This document shows, in pieces, positions 41,629 to 51,072 of a stretch of DNA of 64,000 nucleotides. Source of the stretch: Actinomadura barringtoniae (GTDB taxonomy: Bacteria > Actinomycetota > Actinomycetes > Streptosporangiales > Streptosporangiaceae); NCBI RefSeq assembly GCF_017573505.1, contig NZ_JAGEOJ010000001.1, positions 186,001-250,000 on the forward strand, in the 5' to 3' direction. Both the position numbers and the translations under genes were made by a program. The notes beneath the pieces are model-generated. The model searched no databases. It was given only the letters and a program-made list of their open reading frames with translations, and was not told the origin of the DNA. How positions within the stretch are numbered: position 1 is the first letter of the stretch; every line of letters starts with the position of its first letter.

Positions 41629-43452
41629 TCACGTCACGACCCGGACCCGGCTGAGCCAGCGGTTCAGTTCGAGGAGGTAGGAGAGACCGATCGCCGAGGT
41701 CCGGGCGGTGATCGGGCCGGGCAGCGTGTCCAGCTCGGAGGTGACCGCCGTACGGACCCTCTCCCGGTCCATGAGGTCGAAGAGCGGCGCGTCCGGGTCG
41801 TCGATCATCTCGACGACCATGGTCCGCACCGTCTCGCGGTACTCGGGGTCCTGGCTGGCCGGGTAGGCGCTCTTCGGCCTGTTGACGATCTCGTCCGGCA
41901 GCAGGTCCGCGCAGGCCTGGCGCAGCAGCGCCTTCTCCACTCCCCCGTGCGCCTTCAGGCCCGCGGGGATGTTGAACAGGTACTCGGCGAGCCTGTGGTC
42001 GGCGAACGGGACCCGTACCTCCAGACCGACGGCCATGCTCATCCGGTCCTTGCGGTCGAGCAGCGCGCCCAGCCACCGGGTCAGGCCGAGGTAGAAGACC
42101 TCGCGTTCCCTGCGCCTGCCGGGGTCCTCGCCGTCCAGGTGCGGGACCTCGCTCAGCGCCTCCCGGTAACGCTCGGCCTCGTACTCCTCCGGCCGGACCT
42201 GGCGCCTGATCTCCTCGCGCAGGAGCACCTGCGGCTGCCGCCTCGAATACATCCAGGGGAACGAGGTGTGCCCGATGAACCCCTCATCGATCTGCCAGGT
42301 GTAGCCGCCGAACATCTCGTCGGCGGACTCCCCGGAGAGCGCGACCGTGCAGTTGCTCCGGACCGTCTGGAACAGGTGGTACATCGAGGTGTCGAGGTCT
42401 CCCCAGCCGGGGAGGTCGCGCGCCTGCAGGCCGATCTCGATCCCGTCGACGAGGCTGCCGGTGCTGACCTTGGTCACGATGTGCTTCAGGCCGAGCCGCT
42501 CGGCGACCAGCTTCGCGTACGGCTCGTCCGGGCTCGGCCGCCACAGGTCGCTGCCCGGCTCGGAGGGCGCCGGGACGCTCACCGAGAAGCTGGTCAGTTC
42601 CCCGGTGAACTCGCGGGCGGCCAGGGCCGTGATGGCGCTCGAGTCGATTCCGCCCGACAGCAGCGTGCCGACCGGCACGTCCGCGACGATCTGGCGATGG
42701 ACGATGTCGGTGAGCAGGTCGCGTACGTCGGCAGTCGACGCGTCGAAGTCCTTGGTGTGAGGCTTGGCCTCCACCCGCCAGTAGCGGCTTTCCCGGCAGC
42801 CGGACGCGTCCGCGACGACCAGGTGCCCCGGCTTCAGTTCCCGCATCCCGCGATAGACGGCGTGGCCGGGCGTTCTGGCGCGCGGGACGGCCATCAGCTC
42901 GGCGATCCCCTCAAGGTCGACCTCGGCCTTCATCTCGGGGTGCGCCAGCAGCGCCTTGGGCTCCGACCCGAAGATGATCCCTTCGCCGAGCTCGGCGTAG
43001 TAGAGCGGCTTGATGCCCAGCCGGTCCCGCACCAGGAGGAGCTGCTGCCGCTGCTCGTCCCAGATGGCGAACGCGTACATCCCGTTGAGGTGGGTGACCA
43101 GATCCGTTCCCCAGTGCAGGTAGGCGGTCAGCAGTACCTCGGTGTCCGACCGCGTGGTGAACGACCAGCCCGCCGAACGCAGCTCCGCGCGGAGTTCGTG
43201 GAAGTTGTAGATCTCGCCGCTGAACGTGATGACGACCGGCTCACCGTTCCGCCCGGTCCGCACCATCGGCTGCAGGCCGCCCTCGATGTCGATCACGGCG
43301 AGCCGCCGGTGGCCGAACGCGGCGTGCCTGGACAGCCACGCGCCCTCGTCGTCCGGGCCTCGCGGGATCTGCGTACGCGTCATGTCCGAGATGACGGGGC
43401 GCTGCGTCTGCAGGTCCCGTGTCCAGTCGACCCAGCCGGTGATGCCGCACAT
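41629..43452 (-). CDS. Asparagine synthetase-like (AsnB) amide ligase
   Basis: 607 residues. The N-terminal class II glutaminase has the nucleophile Cys2 (MCGITGW) with RRLAVIDIEGG and NGEPVVITFSGEIYN. The C-terminal synthetase domain has the PP-loop LLSGGIDSSAI and SGESADEMFGGYTW. It could make asparagine-type amides or, as in several clusters, amidate a carboxyl of the natural product. The ATG at 43452 is the only choice keeping Cys at position 2. Confidence 0.9.
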   Translation of the reverse strand: MCGITGWVDWTRDLQTQRPVISDMTRTQIPRGPDDEGAWLSRHAAFGHRRLAVIDIEGGLQPMVRTGRNGEPVVITFSGEIYNFHELRAELRSAGWSFTTRSDTEVLLTAYLHWGTDLVTHLNGMYAFAIWDEQRQQLLLVRDRLGIKPLYYAELGEGIIFGSEPKALLAHPEMKAEVDLEGIAELMAVPRARTPGHAVYRGMRELKPGHLVVADASGCRESRYWRVEAKPHTKDFDASTADVRDLLTDIVHRQIVADVPVGTLLSGGIDSSAITALAAREFTGELTSFSVSVPAPSEPGSDLWRPSPDEPYAKLVAERLGLKHIVTKVSTGSLVDGIEIGLQARDLPGWGDLDTSMYHLFQTVRSNCTVALSGESADEMFGGYTWQIDEGFIGHTSFPWMYSRRQPQVLLREEIRRQVRPEEYEAERYREALSEVPHLDGEDPGRRREREVFYLGLTRWLGALLDRKDRMSMAVGLEVRVPFADHRLAEYLFNIPAGLKAHGGVEKALLRQACADLLPDEIVNRPKSAYPASQDPEYRETVRTMVVEMIDDPDAPLFDLMDRERVRTAVTSELDTLPGPITARTSAIGLSYLLELNRWLSRVRVVT

Positions 43453-43522
43453 GAGCAGCCCTTCGTTCGTAGGCGGAGGTCATGCGAAAGAGGTCATGCG
43501 AGGGAGCTTGGAGAGAAAGCGG

Positions 43523-44320
43523 TCATGCGGAGAGGAGACGGCTTCGCGCGAACGCGAAGAGGTCGGGAAGGCCGGCGTTGACGAACTCCAGATCGTGTCC
43601 GCCGGGGCGTTCTCGGTATTCGTGGGGAACGGACGCGGCCGAGAGCGCGTCCCTCACGTTCTGGTTCATGGAGACCATCCGGGGATAGTCGTCCAGGCCG
43701 ACGTCGAAATAGACCTCGACCGGGTGGTCGGCGTTGCGGTCCCGGATCAGGCGGTACGGGTCGTACCTGCGCCGGACCTCGCTGCCGACCGGGCCCCACA
43801 CGCGTTCGTGGTCCCTGGTGGTCGGGATCGCCATCCGCCGGTCGTCTCGCAGATGGTGGTACGGATCGCCCTCCCGGAGTGGGGCTTCGAAGGCGCCGCT
43901 GTTGCTGCACACGACCGAGAACAGCTCACCGTGCAGCAGCGCCTGGAAGAGGGCGGCGGCCCCGCCCATCGAGAATCCGCCGATGCCCCGGCCGTTCCGG
44001 CTCGCCACCGTGTTGAAGCGGTCGTCGACCTGGCTGACGACCTCGTCGACGAGGTAATCCTCGTAGCGCCTGCCGCGTGCGTCGTTGATGAACCAGGACC
44101 GCCCGGACTCGGGGAACACCAGGATCAGCTGGCCGGAGTCCACTGCGGGCGCGAGGTCCGCGCACTGGAGCCAGGTGGTCCGGTTACCGCCGAATCCGTG
44201 CAGCATGTACAGGACCGGGAACGGCCTGCCGACCGGAGAGTAGGAGGGCGGCAGGACGACCGTGATCGTCTTCTCCCGGCCGATGGAGGCGCTCGACCAG
44301 GTTTCCGTCAGGACCTTCAT
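43523..44320 (-). CDS. Alpha/beta-hydrolase esterase (esterase D type)
   Basis: 265 residues. The Ser nucleophile is in GGFSMGGAAAL; YMLHGFGGNRTTW carries the oxyanion region; a His near the C-terminus in RPGGHDLEFV completes the triad. There is no signal peptide. It may hydrolyse or transfer an acyl group on the product. It lies 12 bp upstream of nothing but downstream of the adenylation gene on the same strand, so it belongs to the ACAD/adenylation operon. Confidence 0.85.
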   Translation of the reverse strand: MKVLTETWSSASIGREKTITVVLPPSYSPVGRPFPVLYMLHGFGGNRTTWLQCADLAPAVDSGQLILVFPESGRSWFINDARGRRYEDYLVDEVVSQVDDRFNTVASRNGRGIGGFSMGGAAALFQALLHGELFSVVCSNSGAFEAPLREGDPYHHLRDDRRMAIPTTRDHERVWGPVGSEVRRRYDPYRLIRDRNADHPVEVYFDVGLDDYPRMVSMNQNVRDALSAASVPHEYRERPGGHDLEFVNAGLPDLFAFARSRLLSA

Positions 44321-44332
44321 CGCAGCATCCGC

Positions 44333-45931
44333 CTACGACTCGACCAGCCTGCGCCGGTCGACCTTCCCGTTTCTGTTCAGTGGCAGCGCATCGAGGACAT
44401 GGAAACGATCCGGAACCATGTAGCGCGGGATCTCGGCCAGGCAATGCCTGCGCACCTGCGCGACGTCGAACGGATCCGAGCCGGGCACCACATAGGCCTC
44501 TAGGGTGCGTTCATCCGGCCCGTCGCCGACCGCGACGCAGACCGCTTCCCGGACGTTGTCGGCGGCCGCCAGCACGGCCTCGATCTCGCCGATCTCGACC
44601 CGGTGACCACGGATCTTCACCATGTCGTCTTCGCGCCCGCCGAACACGTAGTTCAGATCGTCGTCGACGCGGACCAGGTCACCCGTCCGGTAGGCCCTCA
44701 CGGGCTCGGCGCCCGCACGCTCGACCAGGATCGTCTTGGTCGCCGTGAGCTCGTCGTCCCACCAGTAGCCGAGCATCACCGAGTCACCCGCGACGCAGAG
44801 CTCGCCGGACGCTCCGGGCTCGTTGCCGAGCGCGCGGCCGGACTTGTCGACGACGAACGTCTCGGCGTACGGGCACGGGCGTCCGATCGGCACGGGCTGC
44901 CGGAGGTGCGGCGCGAGATCCGACGCGCGAACGCGGTGGAAGACGCACACGTTGGTCTCGGTCGGGCCGTAGAGGTTGTAGAAGGCCTCTGCTGGAACGA
45001 GCGAGCAGAGCTCCCGCAGCCGGGTGATCGGGAACGTCTCCCCCGCGAAGAGGACGACGCGCAGCGACGATTCAGCCAGCAGCGCGCTGTTCTTGGCGGC
45101 CAGCATCCGGGTCAGGGCGCCCGGGACCGAGTACCACACGGTGATGCGCCGCTCGGAGACGAACTTGTTGAGCGCCCCGCCTAGCCCGACCTGGCTTTCG
45201 GGGATCAGCACCACGCAGCCGCCGGCGCTGCACGTCCCGAACAGGTCGAGGACGGACAGGTCGAAATGGAACGGCGCGTGGCTGGAGACCCGGTCAGCCG
45301 AGGTCAGGCCGAACTCCTCGACCGTCCACTCCACGAACGCGCGGGCGTTGCCGTGGGAGAGCATGACGCCCTTGGGCACGCCCTTCGACCCCGAGGTGTG
45401 CAGGATGAACGCCGGGCTGGCGACGTCGACGAGCGGTTCGCGTACATCCGCCGCCGCGGCGGAGGCCGCGGCGGGGGCCGCGGCGGGGGCCAGCGCTTGC
45501 GCCCAGTCGATGACGGAGCCGTCCGTTGCCGTCTCCATCGGCTCGTCCGCGTCGGAGCCGACGGACACGATCCGGCAGGAGGCGTGCTCCCGCAGCCACT
45601 CGACCCGGTCGTCCTGCGCGATCACGTACGCGACCTCGCAGTGCGAGACGATGTGCGCCGCCCTTTTGAAGGGCGCGCTCGGGTCGATGGGAACGTAGGC
45701 CGCGCCCGTCTTCAGAATGCCGTAGACTGCGACGACCGCCTCGACCGACTTGTGCAGCCAGAGGCCGACCCGGTCGCCGGGAACGACCCCGCCCTGGATC
45801 AGCGTCCGGGCCAAGGCCGAGCTCTGCCTGTCCAGCTCGCCGTAGCTCAGCGAGGTGCCCTGGAATTCGACCGCAGGCGCCTCTGGCTGCTTCTCGGCCC
45901 AGTGACTCAGATAGTCGCTGAGACTGTTCAA
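44333..45931 (-). CDS. Stand-alone NRPS-type adenylation enzyme
   Basis: 532 residues with the core motifs of amino-acid adenylation domains: LHTSGSKGVPKGVMLSH (A3), HFDLSVLDLF (A4), NLYGPTETNVC (A5), YRTGDLVR (A7), GREDDMVKIRGHRVEIGEIE (A8) and NRNGKVDRR (A10). It probably loads an amino acid on the discrete carrier protein at 47463. The HAPFHFDLS region resembles stand-alone prolyl-AMP ligases of pyrrole pathways, but the substrate is not proven. A TTG at 45931 overlaps the ACAD stop (TTGA). Confidence 0.87.
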   Translation of the reverse strand: MNSLSDYLSHWAEKQPEAPAVEFQGTSLSYGELDRQSSALARTLIQGGVVPGDRVGLWLHKSVEAVVAVYGILKTGAAYVPIDPSAPFKRAAHIVSHCEVAYVIAQDDRVEWLREHASCRIVSVGSDADEPMETATDGSVIDWAQALAPAAAPAAASAAAADVREPLVDVASPAFILHTSGSKGVPKGVMLSHGNARAFVEWTVEEFGLTSADRVSSHAPFHFDLSVLDLFGTCSAGGCVVLIPESQVGLGGALNKFVSERRITVWYSVPGALTRMLAAKNSALLAESSLRVVLFAGETFPITRLRELCSLVPAEAFYNLYGPTETNVCVFHRVRASDLAPHLRQPVPIGRPCPYAETFVVDKSGRALGNEPGASGELCVAGDSVMLGYWWDDELTATKTILVERAGAEPVRAYRTGDLVRVDDDLNYVFGGREDDMVKIRGHRVEIGEIEAVLAAADNVREAVCVAVGDGPDERTLEAYVVPGSDPFDVAQVRRHCLAEIPRYMVPDRFHVLDALPLNRNGKVDRRRLVES

Positions 45932-47106
45932 CGTCCATCCCCGCTTCCGCCCGTGTCCGGCCAGGTGATGCCGAGCTTCCCCGCGATGATCACGCGTTGC
46001 ATGTCCGACGTGCCCGAGGAGAGGGTCATGCCGAGGGCGTCCCGGAGGTCGCGCTCGGTGTGCCCGTCGGAGGTGTAGCCGATCGCCCCGTAGACCTGCA
46101 TGACGCTGGTGAAGATCTCCGCCGCGGCCTCGCTCACGTACAGCTTTCCGGTCTCGGGGAAGATGCTCGTCTCCGGCTCTCCGAGGTCGGTCGCGGCGCG
46201 GTAGAGGAGCATCCGCGAGATCTCCCAGCGGATCCGCATGTCGACGATCCGGTTGGAGACCGACTGGAAGTGCCCGACGTGCTTGCCGAACTGGCGCCGG
46301 CGGCGGCTGTGGAGCGTGCACGCGTCGATCTCGCGTTCCATCACGCCGAGCCACGGTGCCAGGAGCAGGGACCGTTCCCATTCCATCGTCCGCGCGAAGA
46401 TCGCGGCGCCCTGCCGCTCGGCGCCGAGGCGCCGGGGGGCGGGGATCCGGCACTCGTCCAGCTCGACCTCTCCCCAGCGGGCGGTGCGCAGGCCCATCTT
46501 CTCGGCCTGCTCGTGCACCGTCACGCCGGCGTCGCCGCGCTCGACCAGGAACGCGGTGACCCCGTTGAAGCCGAGCTCGGGATCGACGGTCGCGTACACG
46601 ACGAACACGTCGGCGATCGGGGCGTTCGTGACGTAGCGCTTGCGCCCGGTGAGCCGGTAGAAGTCCCCGTCGCGCTCGGCCCTGGTCACCAGCGACAGCG
46701 CGTCCGACCCGCTCCCCGGCTCGGTCATCGCGTTGGCCCCGATGAGCCGTCCGGCGGCGAGCCCGGGCAGGTACGCGCGGCGCTGGTCTTCGTCGCCGTA
46801 CTTCCAGATCGGCAGTTCGGCCGCCAGTACGTGTGCGCCCATTGCCATCATCAGGCCGTTGTCGAGGCAGCCGTAGCCGAGCCCCTCCATTGCGCGCACA
46901 TAGGTGAGGGGATCGCATCCGGACCCGCCGTATTCGGTCGGCAGTATCAGCCCGAGTACGCCGCGCTCGGCGCAGAGCGTCCAATCGTCGTGATTGAACT
47001 CTCCGGTCCGGTCGCGTTCGGTTACATCTTTACCTAGTGACTCTTCGCCAAGCGCGCGGTAATCGCGGTACAGCTCATCTTGGCGATCGTTCCATTCGAC
47101 CCGCAT
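45928..47106 (-). CDS. Acyl-CoA dehydrogenase-like flavoprotein
   Basis: 392 residues with the ACAD pattern NAMTEPGSGSDALSLVTRAER, KRYVTNAPIADVFVV, RRRRQFGKHVGHFQSVSNRIVDM and AIGYTSDGHTERDLRDA. The usual catalytic Glu of YEGT is absent: the place reads SSGTSDMQR, so the base must come from elsewhere or the chemistry differs. With an adenylation enzyme and a carrier protein it could oxidise an aminoacyl-S-carrier, as in prolyl-carrier dehydrogenation. ATG 47106 is chosen; a GTG at 47109 is one codon earlier. It is first in a minus-strand operon with the adenylation and esterase genes. Confidence 0.87.
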   Translation of the reverse strand: MRVEWNDRQDELYRDYRALGEESLGKDVTERDRTGEFNHDDWTLCAERGVLGLILPTEYGGSGCDPLTYVRAMEGLGYGCLDNGLMMAMGAHVLAAELPIWKYGDEDQRRAYLPGLAAGRLIGANAMTEPGSGSDALSLVTRAERDGDFYRLTGRKRYVTNAPIADVFVVYATVDPELGFNGVTAFLVERGDAGVTVHEQAEKMGLRTARWGEVELDECRIPAPRRLGAERQGAAIFARTMEWERSLLLAPWLGVMEREIDACTLHSRRRRQFGKHVGHFQSVSNRIVDMRIRWEISRMLLYRAATDLGEPETSIFPETGKLYVSEAAAEIFTSVMQVYGAIGYTSDGHTERDLRDALGMTLSSGTSDMQRVIIAGKLGITWPDTGGSGDGR

Positions 47107-47154
47107 CACCGGGGCGTGAATGGCGCGGGTCGGACGGGGGTCGGGAGCGGAGTG

Positions 47155-47182
47155 ATCGTACCGTCACTGTGCGAAATCACAA
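47155..47182 (-). promoter_or_regulatory. Candidate promoter of the ACAD/adenylation operon
   Basis: On the minus strand TTGTGA (47177-47182) and TACGAT (47155-47160) are separated by 16 bp, about 50 bp upstream of the ACAD start. This is a plausible housekeeping-sigma promoter; it is a pattern match only. Confidence 0.4.
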
Positions 47183-47322
47183 TGCACAACTCCTTGGTTC
47201 ACCGGGTCGGCTGGAAACCAGGCCCGGCCCACCGGTCGCGGTCCATTGTCCATGAGTCCGCCGATCTTGAAAAGGGTCAACTTTGACCAGGTCGAGCGCT
47301 CAGGATGACGGGATGTGATGTC

Positions 47323-47351
47323 TTGCACGCCTCTGACTCCTGTCGTACGGT
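47323..47351 (+). promoter_or_regulatory. Candidate promoter of the carrier protein/TrpB-like operon
   Basis: TTGCAC (47323-47328) and TACGGT (47346-47351) are separated by exactly 17 bp. The predicted start lies about 105 bp upstream of the carrier-protein ATG. The 47107-47462 gap has no gene besides; an in-frame GTG at 47373 is a less likely start. Confidence 0.45.
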
Positions 47352-47462
47352 ACGCACCGTCAGCCGAGCGGAGTGGTGAACGTTGCGGCCGTGGACGCCT
47401 CCCGACAGGTTCACGCGCCCGGACAACATCCCGAGACGACGCGTGCAGATGAGGTGCGTGCC

Positions 47463-47747
47463 ATGGATCGTGCCAAAGACCTGGATCTGTCAGCCGAGAT
47501 CAAGGACATCATGATCAGCGTGCTCGAATTGGGCATAGACCGCGAGCAGCTCGACGATAAGGTCTCCCTTTATTCGCCGACCGTCGGACTGGACTCGCTG
47601 AGCCTGCTGCACATCCTTGTCGAAATCGAGAAACGGCTCGATCTCGAGATCGACGACGAGGACGTGATGAACGCGGAACTGAGAAACGTGGGAAGCCTGG
47701 TGGACATGATCAGGCAGATCATCGACGCGAAGGGCGCTGACGAATAA
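47463..47747 (+). CDS. Discrete acyl/peptidyl carrier protein
   Basis: A 94-residue acidic four-helix carrier. The phosphopantetheine attachment Ser is in SPTVGLDSLSLLHILVEIE, followed by LDLEIDDEDVM. It would hold the amino acid or acyl group loaded by one of the two adenylating enzymes. An ATG at 47463 has GAGG eight bases upstream; the frame is open from a GTG at 47373, but that extension is not carrier-like. Its stop is one base before the TrpB-like ATG, so both are co-translated. Confidence 0.9.
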   Translation: MDRAKDLDLSAEIKDIMISVLELGIDREQLDDKVSLYSPTVGLDSLSLLHILVEIEKRLDLEIDDEDVMNAELRNVGSLVDMIRQIIDAKGADE

Positions 47748-47748
47748 C

Positions 47749-49155
47749 ATGCGCGACGTGTTCAACCTGGAGGCCGACCGGGTTCCCACGCATTGGTACA
47801 ATATTCTCGCCGATCTCCCGTTCGAGGTCCCCGTGCCGCGACCTGCGTCATCGAGAAACGGCGCCGGAAGCAACGGCGCGAACGGCGGCGCGGCGAACGG
47901 CAGTGACGCAGACGGCGGCCAGGCGATGCTGCAACCGCAGCTGCCGCTGTCCATGTACAAGCAGAGCATCGGCCGCACCCGCTACGTCGAGATCCCCGAG
48001 CCGGTGCGGGCGGAGTACCAGCGCTGGCGGCCGACGCCCCTGTACCGGGCGTCCAGGCTGGAGAAGGCACTCGACACCCCCGCGCACATCTACTACAAGT
48101 ACGAGGGCACGAGCCCGTCGGGCAGCCACAAGATAAACACCGCCCTGGCGCAGGCCTATTACTACAGCCGTTCCGGGGTCAAGGAAATGGTGACCGGGAC
48201 CGGCGCCGGCCAGTGGGGCAGCGCGCTCTCGATGGCGTGCCACCCGTACGACATGGCGTGCACCGTTTTCATGGTGCGGTCCAGTTATGAGCAGAAGCCT
48301 TACCGCGGCACGCTGATGCGTTTGAACGGCGCCCGGGTCATCACCAGTCCCAGCGAGGAGACGGAGGTGGGCAGGGCCGCCCTGCGCGCCGACCCCGACC
48401 ATCCGGGCAGCCTCGGAATAGCGAACGCCGAGGCCATCGAATACGCCAACGCCCGCAAGGGAGCGCGGTTCTCGATCGGCAGCGGAGAGAACCACGTCCT
48501 GCTGCACCAGACGGTCATCGGCGAGGAGGCGCTGCTCCAGATGAAGCTGGCCGGCGAGTTCCCCGACGTCGTGATCGGGGCGATGGGCGCGGGCAGCAAC
48601 TTCGCCGGAATCACGTTCCCGTTTTACCGCGAGGCGTTGACGGAGAATCCCGCCACGCGGTTCCTGGCGGTCGAACCCGACGCGTGCCCCAAAATGACGC
48701 GCGGCAGCTACCTCATGGATCACACGGACTACTCAGGCGTGACTCCCGTGGTCAAGATGTACACGCTGGGGCACAGATTCACGGCGTATCACATTCACGC
48801 GGGCGGTCTGCGCTACCACGGCGCGGCGCCGATCGTCAGCGCGATGTACGACAACGACCTGGTCGAGGCCATCTCGTACGGGCAGAACCGCGTCCTCGAA
48901 AGCGGCGCCGCGTTCGCGAAGGCCGAAGGGCTCGTTCCCGCCCCCGAATCGGCCCACGCCGTGACGGCCGCGATCGAGGAGGCGGTGAAGGCGCGCGAGG
49001 AGAAGACCGAGCGGGTCATCCTCTTCGGGCTCAGCGGCCACGGGCTGCTCGATCTCAGCGCGTACGAGAGCTACATGGCCGGGAACCTCGTCGACGTCGT
49101 TCCGACTGATGAGGAGATCCAGGCGTCCCTGCGCCCGCTCATCGAATCGAGCTGA
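47749..49155 (+). CDS. TrpB-like PLP-dependent enzyme (TrpB2 type) with low-complexity insert
   Basis: 468 residues of the tryptophan-synthase beta family. The PLP Lys is Lys128 in SGSHKINTALAQA; GTGAGQWGSALSMAC and the phosphate-binding GAMGAGSNFAGI are present. Without TrpA or other trp genes nearby it is probably a beta-replacement or beta-elimination enzyme on Ser, or a deaminase, for the cluster. Residues 33-59 are an Asn/Gly/Ala-rich insert (SSRNGAGSNGANGG) not found in ordinary TrpB2. It follows the carrier-protein gene by 1 bp. Confidence 0.88.
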   Translation: MRDVFNLEADRVPTHWYNILADLPFEVPVPRPASSRNGAGSNGANGGAANGSDADGGQAMLQPQLPLSMYKQSIGRTRYVEIPEPVRAEYQRWRPTPLYRASRLEKALDTPAHIYYKYEGTSPSGSHKINTALAQAYYYSRSGVKEMVTGTGAGQWGSALSMACHPYDMACTVFMVRSSYEQKPYRGTLMRLNGARVITSPSEETEVGRAALRADPDHPGSLGIANAEAIEYANARKGARFSIGSGENHVLLHQTVIGEEALLQMKLAGEFPDVVIGAMGAGSNFAGITFPFYREALTENPATRFLAVEPDACPKMTRGSYLMDHTDYSGVTPVVKMYTLGHRFTAYHIHAGGLRYHGAAPIVSAMYDNDLVEAISYGQNRVLESGAAFAKAEGLVPAPESAHAVTAAIEEAVKAREEKTERVILFGLSGHGLLDLSAYESYMAGNLVDVVPTDEEIQASLRPLIESS

Positions 49156-49288
49156 ACACCCCGACACTCCCACCGGCCGGCTCGACGCGCAGAACCCATG
49201 TGGCCAACCCTGGCTAAAACAGGGCGTAATCGGCCGGTCGCTGCTTGACTCTCACCTGTCAGGGTCCTTCGGGTGGGAGGAGAGCGCG

Positions 49289-50152
49289 ATGTCGCTGTAT
49301 CTGATCAAGGGCCAGTACCGGATCAGGGGAAGCCAGCCCGACGGGGACTCGGTGCACTTCTTCCCCGACGACGCCGCCGCGTTCACCAAGCTGCACCTGA
49401 ACGCGCGCGTGGGCGCGAGCGGCGCCGCGCAGCTCCGGCTGGACGCGATCGACGCGCTCGAGACCCACTACACCCCGCCCGGGCACGGCGGCCGCACGCT
49501 GCACCAGCCGCTGGAGCTCGCGCACGCCGCGGGCGCCCGGCTCCTCGAACTGCTCGGCTTCACCAACGTCGTCCGCACCGGCGAGGTCGTCAGCAGCGCG
49601 ACCCCGGACGCGACGCCCGGCTACATCCTGACCAGGTTCGGCGACAAGTACGGCCGCCCGGTCGCGCTCGCGTTCCCCGGCACCATCGACCAGCCCGACC
49701 TCGGCCTCGTCTTCACCGACGCCGCGCTGCTCAAGAAGAGCGTCAACTACCAGCTGCTCAGCGAGGGGCTGGTCTACCCGACGTTCTACAGCAAGCTCTA
49801 CCTGGACCTGCGCGTCGCGCTGACCCAGGCCGCGGACGCCGCCCGCGAGGCCAAGACCGGGATCTGGGGCGCCGACGCCACCACCGACGGCGCCACGATC
49901 CACGCCCAGTCCGACCTGTCCGAACGGCTGGTCCTGCTGCCCAAGCTGTTCAGGCGCCTGGCCGAGTACTTCGCCACCGCGCCCGGCGATCCCTCGCTCG
50001 GGCATTTCAAGGCGTTTCTGTCCACGCTGAACGACCGGCTGTACGTCATCTCCGAGGGCCGTGCGACCGGGTTCGACACCGTCATCGACGTGAACGGCGA
50101 CACCGTCAAGCTCACCAAGGCCGTCACAGACCTGATCTTCGTGGAGGGTTGA
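49289..50152 (+). CDS. Staphylococcal nuclease-like domain protein
   Basis: 287 residues. The middle part, [11 protein letters not shown] then [20 protein letters not shown] and the helix ending [11 protein letters not shown], matches SNase-like (thermonuclease) domains. No signal peptide is seen, and the typical catalytic Arg/Glu pair is not obvious, so catalytic activity is doubtful. A C-terminal extension of about 90 residues has no recognised domain. The ATG at 49289 has GGGAGGAGAG upstream. It is probably outside the biosynthetic cluster. Confidence 0.75.
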   Translation: MSLYLIKGQYRIRGSQPDGDSVHFFPDDAAAFTKLHLNARVGASGAAQLRLDAIDALETHYTPPGHGGRTLHQPLELAHAAGARLLELLGFTNVVRTGEVVSSATPDATPGYILTRFGDKYGRPVALAFPGTIDQPDLGLVFTDAALLKKSVNYQLLSEGLVYPTFYSKLYLDLRVALTQAADAAREAKTGIWGADATTDGATIHAQSDLSERLVLLPKLFRRLAEYFATAPGDPSLGHFKAFLSTLNDRLYVISEGRATGFDTVIDVNGDTVKLTKAVTDLIFVEG

Positions 50153-50325
50153 TCCGGGATGCCCTGGTCAGCCGGGGCATAACCGGATGTTATCGGCAAT
50201 TGGCATCTCCCCTTCCGGGACGATCTCCTTCATCGTGTGGGGCACCAGCAGAGTTCAGCAGCGCGTTCCAGACCGCTCCCCTGGCATCACTGGTCTGGTC
50301 CGCGCACGAACAAGGAGCTCCCCGC

Positions 50326-50985
50326 ATGGGAATCCCCTCCCGTAAGTTCGCCGGCCGGATCGCCGCGGTCGCCGTGGCGGCCGCGGCCGTCGCCGCCCCC
50401 TTCGCCCCGACCGCACAGGCCTCCCAGGGCACCGCGCCGCATCCGGCCTGGAAGACCTGGCAGACGTCGGCGCAGGACGCCAAGGCCGACCGCGCCTTCT
50501 TCCAGGCCGTTCTCGCCGTCGCGAAGAAGAAGCAGCTCGCGCACCCCGAGCTGGACCAGGTCACCGTGACCTACGACAACCAGGCACCCACGTTCAGCAC
50601 CTCGATCGCGAACAGCACCCGCATCTGGAACGGCGCCGTGCACAACGTTCAGCTGCAGGAGAGCGGCGGTGGCGGCGACTTCTCGTACTACGAGGGAAAC
50701 GACCCGCGCGGCTCGTACGCCGACACCGACGGGCATGGGCACGGCTACATCTTCCTGGACTACGCGCAGAACCAGGAGTACGACTCGACGCGCGTCGCCG
50801 CGCACGAGACCGGTCACGCCCTCGGCCTGCCCGACCACTACGAAGGCCCGTGCAGCGAACTGATGTCGGGCGGCGGCCCCGGCCCGTCCTGCACCAACTC
50901 CCAGCCGGACGCCAACGAGCGCGCACAGGTCGACCAGCTGTGGGCGAACGGCCTGGCCAAGGTCAGCGCTTCCCTGATGAGGTGA
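50326..50985 (+). CDS. snpA: Snapalysin-type secreted metalloprotease (M7)
   Basis: 219 residues. A signal peptide (about 1-32, PTAQA), a short pro-region and a catalytic domain with [11 protein letters not shown] (HExxHxxGxxD zinc motif) are visible, followed by [13 protein letters not shown], the Met-turn region with a Cys pair. Size and motif match snapalysin of Streptomyces, which cleaves next to aromatic residues in milk proteins. The ATG at 50326 has AAGGAG. A strong bidirectional hairpin follows. Confidence 0.9.
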   Translation: MGIPSRKFAGRIAAVAVAAAAVAAPFAPTAQASQGTAPHPAWKTWQTSAQDAKADRAFFQAVLAVAKKKQLAHPELDQVTVTYDNQAPTFSTSIANSTRIWNGAVHNVQLQESGGGGDFSYYEGNDPRGSYADTDGHGHGYIFLDYAQNQEYDSTRVAAHETGHALGLPDHYEGPCSELMSGGGPGPSCTNSQPDANERAQVDQLWANGLAKVSASLMR

Positions 50986-51017
50986 CCGCACTCCCTCTGA
51001 ACAGCCGCTGACCTGTC

Positions 51018-51049
51018 GCAGGCCCCGCACGCCGCCGTGCGGGGCCTGC
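51018..51049. terminator. Perfect 13-bp hairpin between convergent genes
   Basis: GCAGGCCCCGCAC (51018-51030), loop GCCGCC, GTGCGGGGCCTGC (51037-51049). It sits 33 bp after the snapalysin stop and 24 bp after the stop of the convergent SH3-like gene, so it can end both transcripts. Confidence 0.85.
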
Positions 51050-51072
51050 GTTCTGCGGTCAGAGTCCTGCGG

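Noticed and set aside
43226..44503. A 425-codon plus-strand frame opposite the esterase
   Set aside because: It crosses the asnB, esterase and adenylation genes in antisense and has no recognisable domain or ribosome site.
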